Program-made: the position numbers and the translations under genes | Notes under the pieces: model-generated | Database searches by the model: none | What the model saw: only the letters and a program-made list of their open reading frames with translations | Told to the model about the DNA's origin: nothing | Assembly (NCBI GenBank): GCA_030830285.1 | Contig: JAURNF010000146.1 | Span: 1 to 6,266 of the forward strand | Reading direction: 5' to 3' | DNA length: 6,266 nt | From: Candidatus Kapaibacterium sp. | GTDB taxonomy: Bacteria; Bacteroidota; Ignavibacteria; Kapaibacteriales; Kapaibacteriaceae | In this document: piece after piece, positions 4,883-6,266 of the stretch | How the letters are laid out: every line of letters begins with the position of its first letter | Numbering within the stretch: position 1 is the first letter of the stretch

Positions 4883-6266
4883 ATGAAGCGTTCTCTTTTT
4901 GCCGCTGTGGCACTTATCGGCGTTGGTGTTGTGATGGGTGTGGCGATGATCACAACCTTTAGCACCAATGCGATTGAAGACCTCTTCGCGCGTGATCTGG
5001 ATCTTGGCGCTCGTCAAGCACCAGTGCAAACACCTGCGAATGTCGCGCAACTCAACGATCAGTTCGTTGCAGTCGCTGGCGCCGTCACGAAGTCGGTTGT
5101 TTCAATTACCGTTACCACCGAGCGCGTACGTCCGTCGATGCAGCGTATGCCCGAGGAGTTCTTCCGATTCTTCGGACCGGATGGTGAGGAAGATCTTCGG
5201 GAGCCTGAGGAAGGCGAGGCTGGTGGTAGTGGCGTTGTGATTTCAAGCGACGGATATGTTGTGACGAATAATCACGTAGTTGAGAACGCCAAAGAAGGTG
5301 GCATCCTTGTCACAACGCAGGATCAGAAAGAGTACAAGGCACGTCTGGTTGGACGTGACTCATTGACCGATCTCGCGGTGCTCAAGATTGAGGGCACGTT
5401 CACACCTGCACACTTTGCACAACGCGAACAGATTCGCGTCGGCGAATGGGTGGTCGCCGTGGGAAGTCCGCTCGGACTTCGGTCAACGGTAACCACAGGC
5501 ATCGTGTCGGCAGTCGGACGTGGCATTGGAATCATCGGTACCAACGAGCGTCGTGGACGTCGCAACAGGTTTGCCGTTGAGAACTTCATTCAGACAGATG
5601 CAGCGATCAATCCCGGCAACTCTGGCGGTGGGTTGTTCAATCTGAATGGAAGTCTCGTTGGCATCAACACCGCGATTGCTTCCAACACAGGATTCTACAA
5701 CGGCTATGGCTTTGCAATTCCTATCGACATGGTGAAGAGTGTTGCTCTTGACCTGATTGACGATGGAAAGGTTCAGCGCGGATACATTGGTGTTGAGATC
5801 ACGAGTGTCGATGAAGCATCAGCAAAGGCAGTGGGCCTTCCATCGGTGAGTGGTGTGAACGTAAACAGCGTTGTAAAGGGTGGTGCAGCAGAAGCAGCAG
5901 GCATTGACGTTGGGGACGTGATTCTTGAAGTCGATGGTAAGGCTGTGAAGACCTCGAATGATCTGCAGAACGAAATCGTTCTGCGTCGCGCGGGCAACAC
6001 GGTGAATCTTAAGATTTGGCGCGACGGTAAGGCGATCACGAAGAGCGTAAAGCTCAAAGCACTCGATGGAAGTAAGGAAGTCGCCGACAATTTTGGACGT
6101 GCTGGCGACAATAACGGGTCATCGTCGAGTGAGCCGGTCACGTTCAAGGACCTTGGCTTTACGGCCAATCCACTCACTGGTGATCTCACACAGAAATTCG
6201 ACATCTCCGAAGGTGTCTATGTATCGAAGGTCGAACGCAGCGGCGCAGTTGCTCGACGTGGTATGC
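4883..6266 (+). CDS. HtrA/Deg-family serine endoprotease (3' end outside window)
   Basis: From the ATG at 4883 (GGAG nine bases upstream) 461 residues are visible. The N-terminus, MKRSLFAAVALIGVGVVMG, is a basic start plus a hydrophobic segment to about residue 26. It has no lipobox, so it is either a signal anchor or an uncleaved signal peptide. A trypsin-like domain follows with a full triad: His131 in VTNNHVVE, Asp163 in SLTDLAVLKI, and Ser247 in INPGNSGGGLFN. An acidic stretch (about residues 90-112) sits where Deg proteases carry the regulatory LA loop. PDZ1 begins near RGYIGVEI (residue 299) and runs to about 393. A Ser/Asn/Gly-rich linker leads to the start of PDZ2 (from about 419), where the window ends. 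Family role: degradation, and in some members chaperoning, of misfolded proteins in the periplasm. DegP, DegQ and DegS cannot be assigned with confidence, but two PDZ domains argue against DegS. Confidence 0.95.
   Translation, partial: MKRSLFAAVALIGVGVVMGVAMITTFSTNAIEDLFARDLDLGARQAPVQTPANVAQLNDQFVAVAGAVTKSVVSITVTTERVRPSMQRMPEEFFRFFGPDGEEDLREPEEGEAGGSGVVISSDGYVVTNNHVVENAKEGGILVTTQDQKEYKARLVGRDSLTDLAVLKIEGTFTPAHFAQREQIRVGEWVVAVGSPLGLRSTVTTGIVSAVGRGIGIIGTNERRGRRNRFAVENFIQTDAAINPGNSGGGLFNLNGSLVGINTAIASNTGFYNGYGFAIPIDMVKSVALDLIDDGKVQRGYIGVEITSVDEASAKAVGLPSVSGVNVNSVVKGGAAEAAGIDVGDVILEVDGKAVKTSNDLQNEIVLRRAGNTVNLKIWRDGKAITKSVKLKALDGSKEVADNFGRAGDNNGSSSSEPVTFKDLGFTANPLTGDLTQKFDISEGVYVSKVERSGAVARRGM

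Noticed and set aside
1..6266. Mobile element, CRISPR, tRNA/rRNA or phage genes
   Set aside because: No terminal inverted repeats, transposase or integrase motifs, short spaced repeats or RNA gene signatures were seen. The only long repeats are the in-frame protein modules.

Overview
The window looks like a chromosomal stretch from a member of the Bacteroidota/Chlorobiota/Ignavibacteria-Kapabacteria group. The main evidence is a large surface protein that ends in a type IX secretion system (T9SS) type A sorting domain, a pathway known essentially only from that superphylum. Base composition is moderate, a little over 50% GC by eye. The absence of insertion sequences, tRNA or rRNA genes, or a CRISPR array also fits an ordinary chromosomal segment. 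Placement below the superphylum is inference.

Layout: (1) 1-3040, plus strand: the 3' part (1012 residues) of a very large secreted beta-helix adhesin-like protein. In order it has a truncated beta-helix module, two Ig-like domains, a second complete beta-helix module homologous to the first, and the T9SS sorting domain. (2) 3056-3100: a strong hairpin between two convergent genes, probably a shared terminator. (3) 3103-3216, minus strand: a 37-residue ORF encoding a plausible single-pass membrane miniprotein, not recognised as any known family. (4) 3258-4814, plus strand: a full-length Ppx/GppA phosphatase (exopolyphosphatase / guanosine pentaphosphate phosphohydrolase) with its HD domain, starting at an ATG behind a clear GGAGG. 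(5) 4815-4882: a 68-base gap with a T8 tract and an inverted repeat over the ribosome binding site. (6) 4883-6266, plus strand: the first 461 residues of a membrane-anchored HtrA/Deg serine protease, cut off in its second PDZ domain by the window end.

Functional links: the Ppx/GppA enzyme (polyphosphate and/or (p)ppGpp metabolism, stringent response) and the HtrA protease (envelope protein quality control) are both stress-related and lie in the same direction 68 bases apart. They could be co-transcribed, though the T tract between them may partly separate them. The T9SS cargo is an independent unit ending at the shared hairpin. I see no obvious undescribed multi-gene system. The points most worth checking are the miniprotein convergent with the adhesin gene, the internal duplication of the beta-helix module, and repeated Asp-rich loops that look able to bind calcium.
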